A DNA stretch of 64,000 nt from Bacteroidota bacterium (GTDB lineage: Bacteria > Bacteroidota > Bacteroidia > Bacteroidales > NBLH01). The number at the start of each line of letters is the position of its first letter. The stretch's first letter is position 1. The notes beneath the pieces are model-generated. The model was not told the DNA's origin and searched no databases. It saw nothing but the letters and a program-made list of their open reading frames with translations. Positions 11,101-20,050 of this stretch are shown here, piece by piece. The stretch lies in assembly GCA_025361565.1 (NCBI GenBank), contig JANYKN010000188.1:1-64000 (forward strand), read 5' to 3'. Position numbers and translations under genes: made by a program.

Positions 11101-11117
11101 TTTGAAACCATTTTCAA
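8115..11117 (-). CDS. Type IIG-like restriction-modification enzyme (Eco57I-type N6-adenine methylase with N-terminal nuclease)
   Basis: One 1000-residue polypeptide appears to combine cleavage, methylation and target recognition. The N-terminal part carries a PD-(D/E)XK-type nuclease signature: PDYSF at residues 81-85 and FVEAKK near 95-100. The central methylase has the SAM-binding motif DPACGSGSF near residue 398 and the catalytic NPPY motif near 600 (IGNPPYLGG), so it is an N6-adenine enzyme of the gamma-like class. The C-terminal 250 residues resemble a TaqI-type specificity domain and end in a helical region. No separate restriction or specificity gene is adjacent, which supports a self-contained type IIG system. 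Recognition sequence unknown. Confidence 0.85.
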   Translation of the reverse strand: MKMVSKDEAYKLVEQLVQRFGEQINSYKSSEYNETLTRRDFIDPFFKALGWDIDNSQGYAEAYREVIHEDKVKIGKATKAPDYSFRLPGGKRLFFVEAKKPSIVVKDDISVSYQVRRYGWNAKLAISVVTDFEEFAVYDCTKKPNPTDKSSIARIKYMTFDKYLDEFEYLWEIFSKEQVLKGSFDKYVKSDTVKKGTTTVDKEFLLSLDTWRNYLATSICIKNKQLDEDEINFVVQQTIDRLIFLRIAEDRGVEPYGQIKASVNAKGDSYQNLFFNFKKADEKYNSGLFDFKKDTISENLVIDNKVIKTIVNEMYFPSPYEFSEIPIEILGSVYEQFLGKQIKIDSAHRVKIEEKPEVRKAGGVYYTPQYVVEYIVKNTVGKLIEGKTPKQVSDIKIVDPACGSGSFLIGAYQFLLDYHKNYYTDNGTKTGKKDSPTTPQGNLTSAEKKRILLNNIYGVDIDTNAVEVTKLSLLLKCMEGETETSLAQQYQLWHERILPTLDNNIKSGNSLVDNDYYDEIIDFEPNVEKKIKPFNWKKAFPEVFFNSKPTLKQELKAQVYKIQNQANKDKDNADYLIQKFSSKLEEPSNAYGNGGFDIVIGNPPYLGGREWKTENGNVYNYFIDRYKVAEYQFDIYALFWEIGIRILKPNGLIGYITPNTWLNNQSNTKLRTYILENTSIHSIVDYSKINVFEQATVLPITTILEKTKTHTDLTEIFVPIENQLILKNCVNQNIWIDGNLNIINIDLNEDDLKLRDKIEIESVELEKLAMVKRGIQLYETGKGIPKQKSSDAKDKIYEASEKIDDSYMKFLEGKDIYLYHYIWKNRWIKYGENLAARRDSTLFEGERLAIRRIVGNTLIGAYFSERIGISQLLHIVKPFKPDDTKYLLGILNSKLIAFYFRKKYNRQDKTFPEIRIYELASLPIKIVENNNNEQLKLRDNLIASVELMQKLNEELLSTKLPDKIEQLKTHIEHTGNRINKIVYQLYGLEKPEIDIIEGNN

Positions 11118-11216
11118 ATTATTAAAAGTCTAAATGTAGAGAGAAAATCCATAATTGGGATATAGGTTGTCAAAATAATAGCAATTCTTTTTGCTTCGTT
11201 AAACATTCAAACTAAA

Positions 11217-12023
11217 TCATGAATTTTTAACAAAATACTCACCAAACTCACCAACTATCTCAAATCCAATTTTTTTGTAACATTTTATTGCGTATTCATT
11301 ATCCGATTTAACATTTAGTCCAATGGAATCAACAGTCTTTTGTAAATCAAAACACAAGGCAGAGGTTAATTTATATCCAATTTGTTGACCTCTAAAATCA
11401 GGATGTGTAGCGATATTTCCTAGGGCAGCCACTTTATATTCCTCAGAATAAACATGAATACCTGATATGCCAATCAACTTATTTTTACTAAAATATCCGT
11501 AATATTTATTGGTTTGTAGCATCCGCTCATCGAACCAGTTTTGAGGATATGAAATTTCATAAAAGTTTTTTATAATCTGCAAATCATCAATGGTTAGTTT
11601 CCTGATATTCTTATCATTAATTTCATTTACTTCTTTATTTAATAACATCTTGTAATTGAAACCATAATGCTCGATGATGTTTTCCTTACCAAATATATTT
11701 ATTAAATCAGGGCTTAAATGCATATTTAATTTATTTGGCAGAATCGATTTTATCTTTTCCAGTAATTGACTTGAATAATAAGATTCTTCGTCATAAAATG
11801 AAAGTAACGTTGATGGCTCCATCCCAACATACAATAGGGCAATTGCATTTATGGTTTCGTTTTGGTTTAAAGCAAACCAAATTGTTTTGGGCCAAAAAAA
11901 ATTGTCCAAATCACCGATAGAATAAATTTGCAAGCCCGAATTTTGTTTCAGGAAATCAAATATGATAGATTTATCATGTAAAATATGCAAATCTACTGGT
12001 TTTGTTTTTGTCAGGTTTTTCAT
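11217..12023 (-). CDS. GNAT family N-acetyltransferase
   Basis: A 268-residue protein with a C-terminal GNAT domain. The acetyl-CoA pyrophosphate-binding motif is ATHPDFRGQQIGYKLT near residues 205-220, followed by LNVKSDNEYAIKCYKKIGF, the usual last strand and helix of the fold. The N-terminal 120 residues look like a diverged second GNAT-like half, as in the two-domain enzymes of this group. The acceptor substrate cannot be read. It is transcribed with the same orientation as its neighbours, 52 bp after the gene at 12076-12459, so co-transcription with that gene is possible. Confidence 0.82.
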   Translation of the reverse strand: MKNLTKTKPVDLHILHDKSIIFDFLKQNSGLQIYSIGDLDNFFWPKTIWFALNQNETINAIALLYVGMEPSTLLSFYDEESYYSSQLLEKIKSILPNKLNMHLSPDLINIFGKENIIEHYGFNYKMLLNKEVNEINDKNIRKLTIDDLQIIKNFYEISYPQNWFDERMLQTNKYYGYFSKNKLIGISGIHVYSEEYKVAALGNIATHPDFRGQQIGYKLTSALCFDLQKTVDSIGLNVKSDNEYAIKCYKKIGFEIVGEFGEYFVKNS

Positions 12024-12075
12024 AACTCGCTATTATTCATAAAGTTGGAATATTAATTTTACAAGTACTTTGTTT

Positions 12076-12459
12076 TCAAAACATCCCATTTTCATTGATA
12101 CAATTATCAGGAACGGGCTGGCCAATATCCCATAACTCAACGATTTTATCATCTTCAAACTTGAAAATATGGCAAAGAGCAATATCTTGCCCTTCAGGAT
12201 TTTGCCTTGCCCTCGAATGAACTGCCACTAAATCACCATCCTGCAATACCCGCTGAATTTCAAATACTTTGTTTGGGTTTTTGGCTGCATCTTCTTCCAT
12301 TGCTAACAATAAAGTTTCGGCATCGCCTTTGAAATATACATTGTGGTGCTTAAAGTTTGGTCCAACATATAAACCAAATACTTCTCTCGATTTTCCTTTT
12401 GCAGAAAGCTTTAATAGCTCCTGTGCAATTTCCTTGTTTGAAATTGATTGATTTTTCAT
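12076..12459 (-). CDS. NTF2-like / SnoaL-like domain protein
   Basis: This 127-residue protein looks like a single NTF2/SnoaL-like cone-shaped domain. Visible features are the helical N-terminus, FKHHNVYFKGD near residue 36, VLQDGDLVAVHSRA near 87-100, and the strand HIFKFEDDKIVELWDIGQP, which is the hallmark end of this fold. Members are scattered among ester cyclases, dehydratases and binding proteins, so the activity is not predictable. It has no signal peptide. It starts 12 bp downstream of the histidine kinase stop and may share its transcript. Confidence 0.78.
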   Translation of the reverse strand: MKNQSISNKEIAQELLKLSAKGKSREVFGLYVGPNFKHHNVYFKGDAETLLLAMEEDAAKNPNKVFEIQRVLQDGDLVAVHSRARQNPEGQDIALCHIFKFEDDKIVELWDIGQPVPDNCINENGMF

Positions 12460-12471
12460 TATGATTATGTA

Positions 12472-14229
12472 TTAATTTTCCAACTTTCTAACAGGTATAG
12501 TAAAATAAAAAGATGAGCCTTTATCCAATTCACTTTCGACCCAAATTTTGCCTCCCAATTTTTCTATAAATTCTTTACAAATTGTCAATCCAAGGCCTGT
12601 ACCTTTTTCTTGATTGGTTCCACGTTGGCTATTGTGAACGATATCGACAAAAATAGCATTTATTGTTTCCTCGGTCATTCCTATGCCATTATCCGAAACT
12701 TCAATCTCAACAAATTCTTCTTTTTCAATTGCTTTTATATTTATTAGGCCTTGTCTATTTGTAAATTTAACTGCATTTATTATCAAATTCCTAAGTACCG
12801 TATTTACTATATTTTCATCGGTTATTATTGGATTTATAGAACCCTGGTTGTAGGTTATACTTATATTTTTCTCAATAGCCTGGACTTTTACAAAAGAAAT
12901 CACATCATTTATAACATTATCTATATTAACCATGCCCAAATTAAGTTGCATTTGCTCTGTTTGGGTTTTGGCCCAATTAAGCAGGTTTTCCAATAGTTTA
13001 TAAGAGTTTTTAGCTGAAATTTGAATGGCTTCTATCATTTCTTCAATTTCTGCGACAGGATACTTATGTAAATTCATTTGCAACAAATCGATATAACCAA
13101 GAATTGTGGTGAACGGGCTACGTAAATCATGTGCTATTATTGAAAAAAGTTTATCTTTAACTGCATTTATTTTCTGAAGTTCCTCATTTTTTAATTTTAT
13201 TTCCGCTTCAGCGAGTTTGAGATCGGTAATATCACGGGTAACACTCAACAAGTGATTAATACCTTTGAGCATAATCGTATTTGCAGATAAGAGCCCGGTA
13301 AATACCTCGCCATTTTTACGTTGAAATAATATTTCATCATTTTCACAAAAACCCTGTTCTGCTATCTTTTTCAACAAAATACCCCTTTCATCAGGATTTT
13401 TCCATATATTAAAATCGAGTACTGATTTTCCGATGATGTTCTTTTTTGAAAATCCCGAAATTCTTGTAAAATTTTCATTACAATCAACGAACAATCCATC
13501 TCTTAATCGAGTAATTACAACCGCATCTGGACTTGTATTAAAAATTTGTTCAAAATGAGTTTTTGCTTCACTGATTTCTGAATTCAACCGTTGATTTAGC
13601 ATAATAATAAAGCCAAAAGTCCACAACAGACCAACGACTAGCGCATCAAAATATTGAATAAAATTAAATAGATTAGGCGAGAATACAGCTGTAACTGATG
13701 TGCCTGTAATAATCATGACTGACCGATAGACAAAAATGCAACCATGCACAAAAAATATAACCATATTGAAACTCGCAGTTTGTGCAATGGCCTTAAACTT
13801 ATTCCTATAAATACATATTCCGGTTAAAAATCCGACTGAAGAAAGGAAAAGATCCAAAATTAAAGTGCGAATTTGAATATCATCTTTAATAAAAAAGAAA
13901 AATTGGTGCAATACAATAAAAACAAGAAAGAATGGGATAATAAATTTCCAAACTACCTTGTTGTCAAAAAAACGTAATACTCCGATATAAACAAAAATTG
14001 TCCCTGCCAATACAATCCCATCTTGAAAAACAATCACTAACGGAAGCAATAAAGGAATAGTTCTAAGCAACATTAGCAAAAATGCCAAAGTTTCAAAAGC
14101 ACTCCACAAAAGCCACCATCCCGGACCATTTATATTTTTATTGGCTTTATATTGATGGTAAAATACCAACACTTGCATTAAATGTAAGACCCCAATTATT
14201 AAAATTATTGTTCGGATATCAATTCCCAT
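12472..14229 (-). CDS. PAS domain sensor histidine kinase with N-terminal membrane domain
   Basis: The 585-residue protein has about seven hydrophobic helices in the first 215 residues, then a PAS domain (about 225-345, with PDAVVITRLRDG), a short coiled linker, and a HisKA/HATPase_c kinase core. The phospho-acceptor His is in SIIAHDLRSPF near residue 365. The N box is in LRNLIINAVKF, G1 is DNGIGM and G2 is GTGLGLTI. It should autophosphorylate in response to a membrane or cytoplasmic signal. No response regulator is adjacent, so it is an orphan kinase here, possibly co-transcribed with the NTF2-like gene and the acetyltransferase. Confidence 0.88.
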   Translation of the reverse strand: MGIDIRTIILIIGVLHLMQVLVFYHQYKANKNINGPGWWLLWSAFETLAFLLMLLRTIPLLLPLVIVFQDGIVLAGTIFVYIGVLRFFDNKVVWKFIIPFFLVFIVLHQFFFFIKDDIQIRTLILDLFLSSVGFLTGICIYRNKFKAIAQTASFNMVIFFVHGCIFVYRSVMIITGTSVTAVFSPNLFNFIQYFDALVVGLLWTFGFIIMLNQRLNSEISEAKTHFEQIFNTSPDAVVITRLRDGLFVDCNENFTRISGFSKKNIIGKSVLDFNIWKNPDERGILLKKIAEQGFCENDEILFQRKNGEVFTGLLSANTIMLKGINHLLSVTRDITDLKLAEAEIKLKNEELQKINAVKDKLFSIIAHDLRSPFTTILGYIDLLQMNLHKYPVAEIEEMIEAIQISAKNSYKLLENLLNWAKTQTEQMQLNLGMVNIDNVINDVISFVKVQAIEKNISITYNQGSINPIITDENIVNTVLRNLIINAVKFTNRQGLINIKAIEKEEFVEIEVSDNGIGMTEETINAIFVDIVHNSQRGTNQEKGTGLGLTICKEFIEKLGGKIWVESELDKGSSFYFTIPVRKLEN

Positions 14230-14538
14230 TTTGGATCATTCAGTTTTTCAACATTATGGTTTGTCAAATGATTTGTTTAATCTTTTAAAGATATAATTAT
14301 TATTCTAAAAAAATCTAAGTGAGTTGCCAAAATTCCGCTTTCTTGAATAATATCCATCAATTAATCTTATAGTCTTAACTCTTACAGTTTGACGATTGTT
14401 CTTTAATGAAAATTTGAATTAAACTATTAATTAGCAATTCTTTTGTTAATCGTCGATCACGAAATTATTTCAACCAATCTACTTTTAAAATAAAATTGCT
14501 ATCATTGCACAAATTTAAATTTACACATTTATTTTCGA
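14230..14538. other. Divergent promoter region between histidine kinase and symporter
   Basis: A 309-bp AT-rich gap between divergent genes. TATCATTG at 14500-14507 is one base from the TAnnTTTG consensus and lies about 30 bp upstream of the symporter start. I see no coding frame or RNA gene. Confidence 0.4.
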
Positions 14539-16041
14539 ATGAGCCCTATTCTTGTTTTTAGCGTAATTGCTATCTATTTTTCTGCTTTGATGTTCATTTC
14601 CTATCTGACTTCGAGAAATTTACAAACAGAAACTTTTTTTACAGGAAACCACCGATCACCTTGGTATCTAGTGGCATTTGGAATGATAGGAACTTCGATT
14701 TCGGGCGTAACTTTTATTTCGATACCCGGTGAAGTTGGCAATAGCGGTTTTACTTATTTCCAAGTGGTTATTGGTTATTTATTGGGATATTTTGTAATTG
14801 CAAATGTTTTAATGCCAATTTATTACCGGTTAAAATTGGTTTCCATATATACCTATCTTGAGCAGCGTTTCGGTTATTTCTCTTATAAAACAGGTGCTGT
14901 TTTTTTTCTTATTTCGCGGGTTATTGGTGCTGGCATTAGACTTTTCTTAGCTGCAACCGTTCTGCAGCTTGCATTTTTCGATAAAGTAGGAATCCCTTTT
15001 GAGATTACTGTTTTAGTTACTATTTTCCTCATTTGGATTTATACCTATAAAGGTGGGGTAAAAACAATAGTTTGGACAGATTCTTTCCAAAGCCTTTTTC
15101 TAGTTACTGCCCTGGTGGTAAGCATCTACTTAATTGGCAAAGAAATGAACTCGTCTTTTTTGGGTATCCTTAACACAGTAAGGCATAGTGAATATAACAA
15201 GATGTTTGATTGGAACTGGCATTCGGACAAGTATTTTTTCAAGCAATTCTTTTCAGGGGCTTTTATTGCAATAGTAATGACGGGACTTGACCAGGATCTA
15301 ATGCAAAAAAACCTTACTTGCAAAAACCTCAAAGAAGCCAAAAAAAACATGTTCTGGTTCACAGTTTCTCTGGTACCGGTAAACCTGCTTTTTCTTTCTC
15401 TTGGCACTATTTTATATGCCTATTGCGCCTCAACCGGACTTACATTTTCCGGGGCAGATAGTTTTCACTACAGTATTGAGGCCGCAAAATATCTGAATAC
15501 TGATAAATTATATCCAGAGCTGGCAATCAACCATTTTGGAAATATCGCCGGCATCACGTTCCTTTTGGGAATCATTGCCGCTACATTTGCCAGTTCCGAT
15601 TCAGCTTTAACCGCTCTGACCACTTCTTTTACAGTTGATATTTTGGGAATTGACGTTCGAAAAGAATCAAAATCTACTTCAAATAAAAAAATCTGGGTGC
15701 ATCTTGGTTTTTCCTTTGCCCTTTTTATTGTAATTCTTATCTTTAAATGGATTAACAATGACAGTGTAATTAATGGGGTTTTTAAAGTGGCAGGATACAC
15801 TTATGGTCCGCTTCTGGGGCTTTATGCATTTGGATTATTCTCTAAAAGATCTGTTATTGATAAATTTGTGCCATTTATAGCTGTCCTTTCTCCAATTTTA
15901 AGCTTTATTATCAGCTATTTTTCTGTGGAATTATTGATGGGATATAAATTTAGATTTGAACTTTTGCTGGTCAACGGTTTAATTATGTTCCTTGGATTGT
16001 TGATTATTTCAAAGAAAAACACAGTTGATCAAAGGGTTTAA
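14539..16041 (+). CDS. Sodium:solute symporter family protein
   Basis: The 500-residue integral membrane protein has about 13 hydrophobic helices and the features of the SSS family: an unwound first helix region near SGVTFISIPGEVG (residues 55-67), GAGIRLFLAATVLQ, the cytoplasmic TGLDQDLMQKNL loop near 250, and ASSDSALTALTTSFTVD near 355, which contributes the sodium site. It should couple sodium entry to uptake of a small organic solute. Similarity of layout to Bacteroidota sialic-acid or sugar symporters is suggestive only. It stands alone between two histidine kinase genes. Confidence 0.9.
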   Translation: MSPILVFSVIAIYFSALMFISYLTSRNLQTETFFTGNHRSPWYLVAFGMIGTSISGVTFISIPGEVGNSGFTYFQVVIGYLLGYFVIANVLMPIYYRLKLVSIYTYLEQRFGYFSYKTGAVFFLISRVIGAGIRLFLAATVLQLAFFDKVGIPFEITVLVTIFLIWIYTYKGGVKTIVWTDSFQSLFLVTALVVSIYLIGKEMNSSFLGILNTVRHSEYNKMFDWNWHSDKYFFKQFFSGAFIAIVMTGLDQDLMQKNLTCKNLKEAKKNMFWFTVSLVPVNLLFLSLGTILYAYCASTGLTFSGADSFHYSIEAAKYLNTDKLYPELAINHFGNIAGITFLLGIIAATFASSDSALTALTTSFTVDILGIDVRKESKSTSNKKIWVHLGFSFALFIVILIFKWINNDSVINGVFKVAGYTYGPLLGLYAFGLFSKRSVIDKFVPFIAVLSPILSFIISYFSVELLMGYKFRFELLLVNGLIMFLGLLIISKKNTVDQRV

Positions 16042-16091
16042 TTCCACAAAGGGTTGATTTACTGATTATTTAAAACCATAAAAATATTAAA

Positions 16092-18350
16092 TCACTGATT
16101 ATCCGCAAAAGCGTTGGGTATTTGAATACGTATAGTAGTTCCGGATTGATGTCCATCCATTTCTTCAATTGAATTGCTTTCAATTTCAATTTTTCCATCC
16201 ATCAAGGATACCAAACCTTTAACCAGAGATAAACCGAGGCCTATGCCAGCATAGAGCCTAGCACTTTGTTTCTCAACTTTTCTGAAACTATCAAATACTA
16301 CTTCTAATTTTTCTTTTTTAATACCTACTCCTGTATCTTTTACAAAAATTTCCAAATCTCCATTCCCTGTTTTTCGATAGCCAAATTGAATATAACCGGT
16401 TTCGGTATATTTAATCGAATTATCAATTAATTGATAAACAATTTTCCAAAAACGATTGTAATCTAAATTTAACCGAATATTTCGATCTGCGGGTAAATCC
16501 ATGTTCAAATCAATAAATGATTTTTTTTCACGTTTTAGCTTAGTCCTAAATTTATCAATAAGTGCTATGTACATTTTGTAGGGATCAAACTTTACTTTTT
16601 TAAGATGGAGCTGACTGGTTTGTATCCTCGATAAATCAACTATATTATCAATTAAATCCAATAAATTATCGGTATGATTAATAATAATATCTACATAATA
16701 AGCATGTGATTTATCATCGACCTCAAGTTCCATTAATAAACTTGAAAAGCCTGAAATGGCATTCATTGGTGTGCGTATTTCGTGTGAAAAGTCTTTCAAA
16801 AAAGCAGTTTTAAGCAAATTGGCCTCTTCTGCTTTAACAGTAGTTTCTTTTAATTCGGCAGTTCTTTCTTCAATAAATTTTTCAAGATTTTCAACATGGT
16901 CTTGTAATTCTTCTTTCTGCTTGGTAGCTACCTTATTTTTAAATTCCAACAAATCGTGATATTCAATAATTTTCTTGTTTTGAAGCGAAATTTCATCAAA
17001 CTGCCTTTTTATTTCACGGTTTTGCAGTTTAAGCTCTTTGTTTTTGGCATAAAGGGTTTCAGTAACTGCCTGAAAACGAATTTCCAGGGTTTCTTTCTGA
17101 TTGGATTTCAAAGTTTCTTTTTCATTCAATAAATCCCTCTCATTTAACTGAGCAATTAATTTTTTCTTTTTATAAAAATTGATTTTATTTCCAATTGCCA
17201 GAGAAAGTAGAACGATTTCAAGCGCCGAACCAATCTGTATACTATTGGATGTAAAGTCGTTAGTAGAAATATAATTTAAAGATTGCAAAGTTTGGATAGC
17301 TACTCCAATTAAATAAAGCAACCATGCATATAAAAATGTTAAAGCTGGATTAAAACCATTTCTGGCCAATTTTAAAGCACCAAACACGATGAGCAATATT
17401 ATTGGCAATCCAATGTAATTCATCATTTTACCAGCAAAATGGCTATATCCAAATAAATCAGACATTCCGGTTAGTGCCAAAATAACCATCATCCCCAAAA
17501 TAGAATAATGTATAAATGGCAATTTTTCAAAGGTCTCAAGAAAATCCAGCACAAAAAGGAGTGATAATATAAACCCAAAACAAATTATCGAAATAAAATG
17601 CGAGTTAAGCCAAGGAAAATCAGGCCAAATCATTTCAATTCCGTAACCGCTCATATATAAAAAAAATAACGCGGAATTGAGCAAATGCAATAAGTAGAAC
17701 AAATAAATTTTTTCGTGACTACTGAAAAATAAAAAAAGATTATATATAAAGATCATCAAAAGCAATCCAGCATACATCGATTGAATGGCGTCAATTGTCT
17801 TTGTTTTGACCATTAATGCATCAAACGAGGCCAAATGTGCTTTAATAAAAAGCCTGGTTTTTGATTTTATTTTTAAAACATAATATTTTGCTTTCGGATC
17901 AAGCTTAAATACATAATTATTCGATTCAAGCGCATTGGCTTTTCTATCAGTATAAAAACTTCCAAGGCTAACACTATCTATGTGATTATCATATATTTGA
18001 CAACAAATAATTTCATTCAAAATTGGTGGTGAAACTTCAAGATAGCATTCTTCTTCAGATTTAAAATTCACTTTAAATTTGCACCAAATAGCTGATTTTG
18101 TAAATGAAAATGATGGAATATTTTGTCCTGTATTTTTAAATAGAATATCTTTATTTTGAATGATATCATCTATTTTCAAGCTTGATGTTGAATCTTCAAA
18201 AATTGTTAATAGAGGAGAAATAAATATTGTTTCTGATTTATCCGCATCGAAATTAATTTCCTGAGCCAGAGTCAACTGAAACGGGAAAATACAAAGACCG
18301 ATAATAAGGAAGAGGCAATAATTCAATTTCACAACCATTCTTTTTATCAA
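16092..18350 (-). CDS. 7TM-DISM hybrid sensor histidine kinase
   Basis: The 752-residue protein begins with a signal peptide (hydrophobic core at about 9-30), followed by a periplasmic sensor domain of the 7TMR-DISMED2 type (about 35-190) and seven hydrophobic helices (about 190-385). A long coiled coil rich in Glu, Lys and Gln runs from about 390 to 510. The kinase core follows: FSHEIRTPM with the phospho-acceptor His near 522, the N box in IDNSIKYTETG, G1 DTGVGI and G2 GIGLGL. This is the DISM receptor class, thought to sense carbohydrate-like or other ligands. No receiver domain or adjacent response regulator is present. Confidence 0.88.
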   Translation of the reverse strand: MIKRMVVKLNYCLFLIIGLCIFPFQLTLAQEINFDADKSETIFISPLLTIFEDSTSSLKIDDIIQNKDILFKNTGQNIPSFSFTKSAIWCKFKVNFKSEEECYLEVSPPILNEIICCQIYDNHIDSVSLGSFYTDRKANALESNNYVFKLDPKAKYYVLKIKSKTRLFIKAHLASFDALMVKTKTIDAIQSMYAGLLLMIFIYNLFLFFSSHEKIYLFYLLHLLNSALFFLYMSGYGIEMIWPDFPWLNSHFISIICFGFILSLLFVLDFLETFEKLPFIHYSILGMMVILALTGMSDLFGYSHFAGKMMNYIGLPIILLIVFGALKLARNGFNPALTFLYAWLLYLIGVAIQTLQSLNYISTNDFTSNSIQIGSALEIVLLSLAIGNKINFYKKKKLIAQLNERDLLNEKETLKSNQKETLEIRFQAVTETLYAKNKELKLQNREIKRQFDEISLQNKKIIEYHDLLEFKNKVATKQKEELQDHVENLEKFIEERTAELKETTVKAEEANLLKTAFLKDFSHEIRTPMNAISGFSSLLMELEVDDKSHAYYVDIIINHTDNLLDLIDNIVDLSRIQTSQLHLKKVKFDPYKMYIALIDKFRTKLKREKKSFIDLNMDLPADRNIRLNLDYNRFWKIVYQLIDNSIKYTETGYIQFGYRKTGNGDLEIFVKDTGVGIKKEKLEVVFDSFRKVEKQSARLYAGIGLGLSLVKGLVSLMDGKIEIESNSIEEMDGHQSGTTIRIQIPNAFADNQ

Positions 18351-18781
18351 AACAATTTGATAAAAATACGATAATAATTTGATACCAATTGGTTATAATC
18401 CAACCGAAAAAAATTTTTCTTGATTTTTAAAACTGCGAAATAAAAAGATAATCAGGCAAATCGAGGAAAATTATATTATCCTTGTCAAATAATTAAAAGA
18501 TATAGAATGAGCAGTCTATGAAAATTATTTCCTTTAATAGTTCATCTTTCAAGCCATGTCAAGAATCGGTGTTTAAACAATGATAATAACTTACTTTAAA
18601 TTAATTTTAATTTTATAAGGAACAGTGTTAATTTAGACGATTAAATAAGAACATAAATTTCTACTAATACTTGAGAAAAGAAATAGTGTAAAATTTTGAG
18701 TGTCTATTTTTAAATTAATCTAAAGTTACTGTAAATTAGACACTTAAATATTAAATCAATTTTGCAACAAATCAATATCAA
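18351..18781. other. Divergent intergenic region upstream of purD
   Basis: About 430 bp, very AT-rich, between the DISM kinase and purD. No coding frame of interest or RNA gene is seen. CAATTTTG at 18757-18764 is a one-mismatch -7 element just upstream of purD. AGTGTCTA (18699-18706) and its inverse TAGACACT (18737-18744) form an 8-bp inverted repeat further upstream, which could be chance. Confidence 0.4.
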
Positions 18782-20050
18782 ATGAATATTCTTATTATAG
18801 GATCCGGAGGCCGTGAACATGCCTTGGCATGGAAAATAAAGCAGAGCAAAAAAGCGGGTATAATATTCACAGCGCCCGGAAATGCAGGCACATCTGAAAT
18901 TGGGATTAATTTGCCTATTGGAATAAATGATTTTGCTAAAATAAAAGAAGCAGTTTTGTTTCACAAAATTTCAATGGTTATTGTAGGTCCGGAAGATCCT
19001 TTGGTAAATGGAATTTGTGATTATTTCAGGAATGATAGTGAACTAAGTCATGTTTTCATAATCGGCCCCGACAAATATGCTGCGCAATTAGAAGGAAGTA
19101 AGGAGTTTGCAAAAAACTTCATGCAAAAATATCACATTCCAACTGCCCGGTTCAAAAGTTTTAATAAAGATCAGATAAATGAAGCTTTTCTGTTCTTGAA
19201 TGAATTACAGGCTCCATATGTTCTCAAAGCTGATGGATTAGCTGCTGGAAAAGGAGTTTTAATTCTCCAGGATATAGATGAAGCAAAGACTGAATTGGTT
19301 CAAATGCTTGATGGCAAATTTGGCAAAGCAAGTGAAACAGTGGTAATTGAAGAATTTTTAAGTGGGATTGAAGTTTCAGTATTTGCGCTCACCGACGGCA
19401 AAAGTTTTAAAATACTTCCTGAAGCCAAGGATTACAAGCGGATTGGCGAAGGTGATACCGGATTAAATACCGGCGGGATGGGAGCTGTTTCACCGGTTTC
19501 ATTTGCCGATGAAGTTTTTATGCAAAAAGTAGAAGAACGGATTATAATACCAACCATTAATGGAATTCAAAACGAGAAAATGGATTATAAAGGATTTGTT
19601 TTCTTTGGTCTGATTAGCGTTAAAGGAGAACCATTTGTGATTGAATACAATGCAAGGCTTGGAGATCCTGAAACTGAAGTAATCATACCCAGGATAAAAA
19701 GTGATTTGCTTGAATTATTTATAGCTCTTTCAAATGGGCAACTTGATAATTATCAACTCACTATAGATGATCAGTTTGCCACAACTGTCATGTTGGTCTC
19801 AAAAGGTTATCCTGAAAACTATGAAAAAGGAAAACCAATTCAAATTGGAACAACAAATAACGATATACATATTTTCCATGCGGGTACTAAGGTTCATGAA
19901 AAAATGGCAATAACAAATGGTGGAAGAGTTATCGCTGTTACAGCAGTTGGCAATTCAATGAAAGTTGCACTTTCAAAATCATACAGCATGATTGAAAAAA
20001 TCAGTTTTGAAGGTAAAAACTTCCGTAAAGATATAGGATTTGACTTATGA
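18782..20050 (+). CDS. purD: Phosphoribosylamine--glycine ligase
   Basis: The 422-residue enzyme joins phosphoribosylamine and glycine with ATP in the second step of purine synthesis. The N-terminal motif LIIGSGGREHALAWK is diagnostic. The ATP-grasp region includes ADGLAAGKGV near residue 155, EEFLSGIEVSVFALTDG near 195, the metal-binding stretch GEGDTGLNTGGMGAVSPV near 225, and YNARLGDPETEVI near 290. Length is normal. It overlaps the start of the following membrane protein gene by 11 bp, so the two are probably translationally coupled. Confidence 0.96.
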   Translation: MNILIIGSGGREHALAWKIKQSKKAGIIFTAPGNAGTSEIGINLPIGINDFAKIKEAVLFHKISMVIVGPEDPLVNGICDYFRNDSELSHVFIIGPDKYAAQLEGSKEFAKNFMQKYHIPTARFKSFNKDQINEAFLFLNELQAPYVLKADGLAAGKGVLILQDIDEAKTELVQMLDGKFGKASETVVIEEFLSGIEVSVFALTDGKSFKILPEAKDYKRIGEGDTGLNTGGMGAVSPVSFADEVFMQKVEERIIIPTINGIQNEKMDYKGFVFFGLISVKGEPFVIEYNARLGDPETEVIIPRIKSDLLELFIALSNGQLDNYQLTIDDQFATTVMLVSKGYPENYEKGKPIQIGTTNNDIHIFHAGTKVHEKMAITNGGRVIAVTAVGNSMKVALSKSYSMIEKISFEGKNFRKDIGFDL

